The translations under genes and the position numbers were made by a program. Under the pieces are notes generated by a model. That model was not told the origin of the DNA. It made no database searches and saw nothing but the letters and a program-made list of their open reading frames with translations. Below, piece by piece: positions 62,812 to 64,000 of a stretch of 64,000 nucleotides of DNA. This stretch comes from Clostridium lentum (lineage in GTDB: Bacteria > Bacillota > Clostridia > Clostridiales > Clostridiaceae). The stretch's first letter is position 1. Each line of letters starts with the position of its first letter. The stretch lies in assembly GCF_014287815.1 (NCBI RefSeq), contig NZ_JACOOQ010000003.1, positions 120,128-184,127 on the forward strand, given 5' to 3'.

Positions 62812-64000
62812 ATGAAAAACTTCAAAAAGAATGTGATACCTATGCAACAAATAGGTTTTCCAATACAGGTCCCTTTTATACCTAAAGAAGATGATCCTGT
62901 AAGACTGCTATTTGAAGTTACGGAGGGATTAGATTATACAAATTTATATAAAACATACTCTACATTAGATAGAAATCCAGCAGTCGATCCAGTCACTTTA
63001 TTTAGGATATTAATATATGGAGATATGAACAAAATATATTCCAGTAGAGAATTAGAAAAAGCTTGCAAACGTGATATAAACTTTATTTGGCTTTTGCAAG
63101 GGCAAAAGGCTCCGGATCATAATACAATTGCTAGATTTAGAAGTCAACGTTTAGCAAAGTGCCTTCGTGATTTATTTAATCAACTTATTATTTATTTAGG
63201 AGAAAATAATGAAATTCAATATGAAAATTTATTTGTAGATGGTGCAAAAATCGAAGCGAATGCTAATAAGTATACTTTTATATGGAAAAAAGTAACTGAT
63301 AAATTTGAAAATAAACTACAAGAAAAAATTAAAGATACTTTAAAACATTTAAAAGATGAGTTAGATATAAAAATCAATATTAATAATGATAAAATAACAG
63401 TTGATTTCGTATCTAAAATATTACACAAGTTAGATACTATTAAAGTTGAAAATAAAATTGAATTTGTTCATGGAAAAGGTAAAAGAAAAAGCAAATTGCA
63501 AAAATACTTTGAATCACTTGAAGAATTTATAGAAAAACAAAATAAATATGATGAATATAATAGCATCTTTGATGGTCGAAATAGCTTTTCAAAAACTGAT
63601 AAAGATGCGACTTTCATGCATATGAAAGAAGACCATATGAAAAATGGTCAACTTAAACCAGGGTATAATATTCAAATTGGTGTTGAAGGAGAATACATAG
63701 TCGGTGTTGATGTTTCAAGTGAAAGAGCGGATCAATTAACATTCATACCATTTCTTAATAAACTTGAAAATGATTTACCTGAAAAATTTAAAAATGATAT
63801 TAGTAAGAGAGAAAATATGACTTATAATGCTGATGATGATTATTACATATGTGCCTATGGAAAAAGATTAGTTCCTGTTTAAAGCAAAATTAAAGTATCT
63901 AAATCTAACTATAAATCAGTAGTGACCATTTACGAAAGTGAAAACTGTAATGGCTGTCCATATAAAGATAAATGTACTAAAGCTAAAGGGAATAAGAGAC
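62812..64000 (+). pseudogene. IS1182-family transposase, disrupted
   Basis: The frame gives a DDE transposase start (PLLFEVTEGLDYTNLYKTY-like region, then DPVTLFRILIYGDMNKIYSS and FVDGAKIEANANKYTF). It is damaged twice. First, after LENDLPEKFKN the expected DSGYES segment is missing, and the frame jumps to DISKRENMTYNADDDYYIC, an internal deletion. Second, a TAA at 63880-63882 interrupts it, while the same frame goes on to the zinc-like CNGCPYKDKCTKAKGN up to the window edge. The element is thus inactive. It runs off the window. Confidence 0.85.

Overview
The window looks like a chromosomal segment of a motile, spore-forming, strictly anaerobic Clostridium (cluster I type). Signs of this are a strongly AT-rich sequence, AGGAGG-type ribosome sites with ATG/GTG/TTG starts, pyruvate:ferredoxin oxidoreductase, a PPi-type phosphofructokinase, an alpha/beta small acid-soluble spore protein and a Gram-positive chemotaxis set (CheC, CheD, FliY). 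No rRNA, tRNA or CRISPR array was seen. The species cannot be fixed from the sequence alone.

Positions 1-18984 are mostly housekeeping. They hold the end of a cell-surface-like gene, a phosphofructokinase on the minus strand, a MntP-like exporter, a UvrD-type helicase with a DEDDh exonuclease embedded in it, an Asp2-like hydrolase, a Fic protein, a decayed histidine kinase, two small acidic proteins, an operon of oligoendopeptidase F, rhomboid protease, YjdF-like membrane protein and GT28 glycosyltransferase, then gdhA and a topoisomerase IV pair (parE, parC).

Positions 19042-31175 are one transcription unit. It encodes a 3983-residue secreted protein built from about 13 mucin/carbohydrate-binding-like modules alternating with about 12 Ig-like modules. 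Ser/Gly/Glu/Gln-rich inserts lie inside the modules, and the C-terminal domain carries no LPXTG. This is the most unusual object in the window.

Positions 31200-44480 return to core genes: a DJ-1 family protein, recJ, a secreted NlpC/P60 hydrolase, an SASP gene, murG, a flavodoxin remnant, nifJ, a four-helix-bundle protein, a DUF1292 protein, a PHP phosphoesterase, an aminotransferase and a HAD phosphatase. Most units end in clear hairpin terminators.

Positions 44559-62709 form a motility island. The first operon is cheW-cheD-cheR-cheA-cheC-cheY-cheW-fliM-fliY. A truncated AAA-ATPase follows. The second operon is flgM-flgN-flgK-flgL-fliW-csrA-fliS-fliD-fliT-like, and two flagellin genes come after it. 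Four sites read as sigma-D promoters. Both flagellin leaders carry CsrA-type hairpins, so the FliW-CsrA-flagellin feedback loop can be read almost entirely from this window. The window ends in a decayed IS1182-family element placed directly behind the second flagellin gene.
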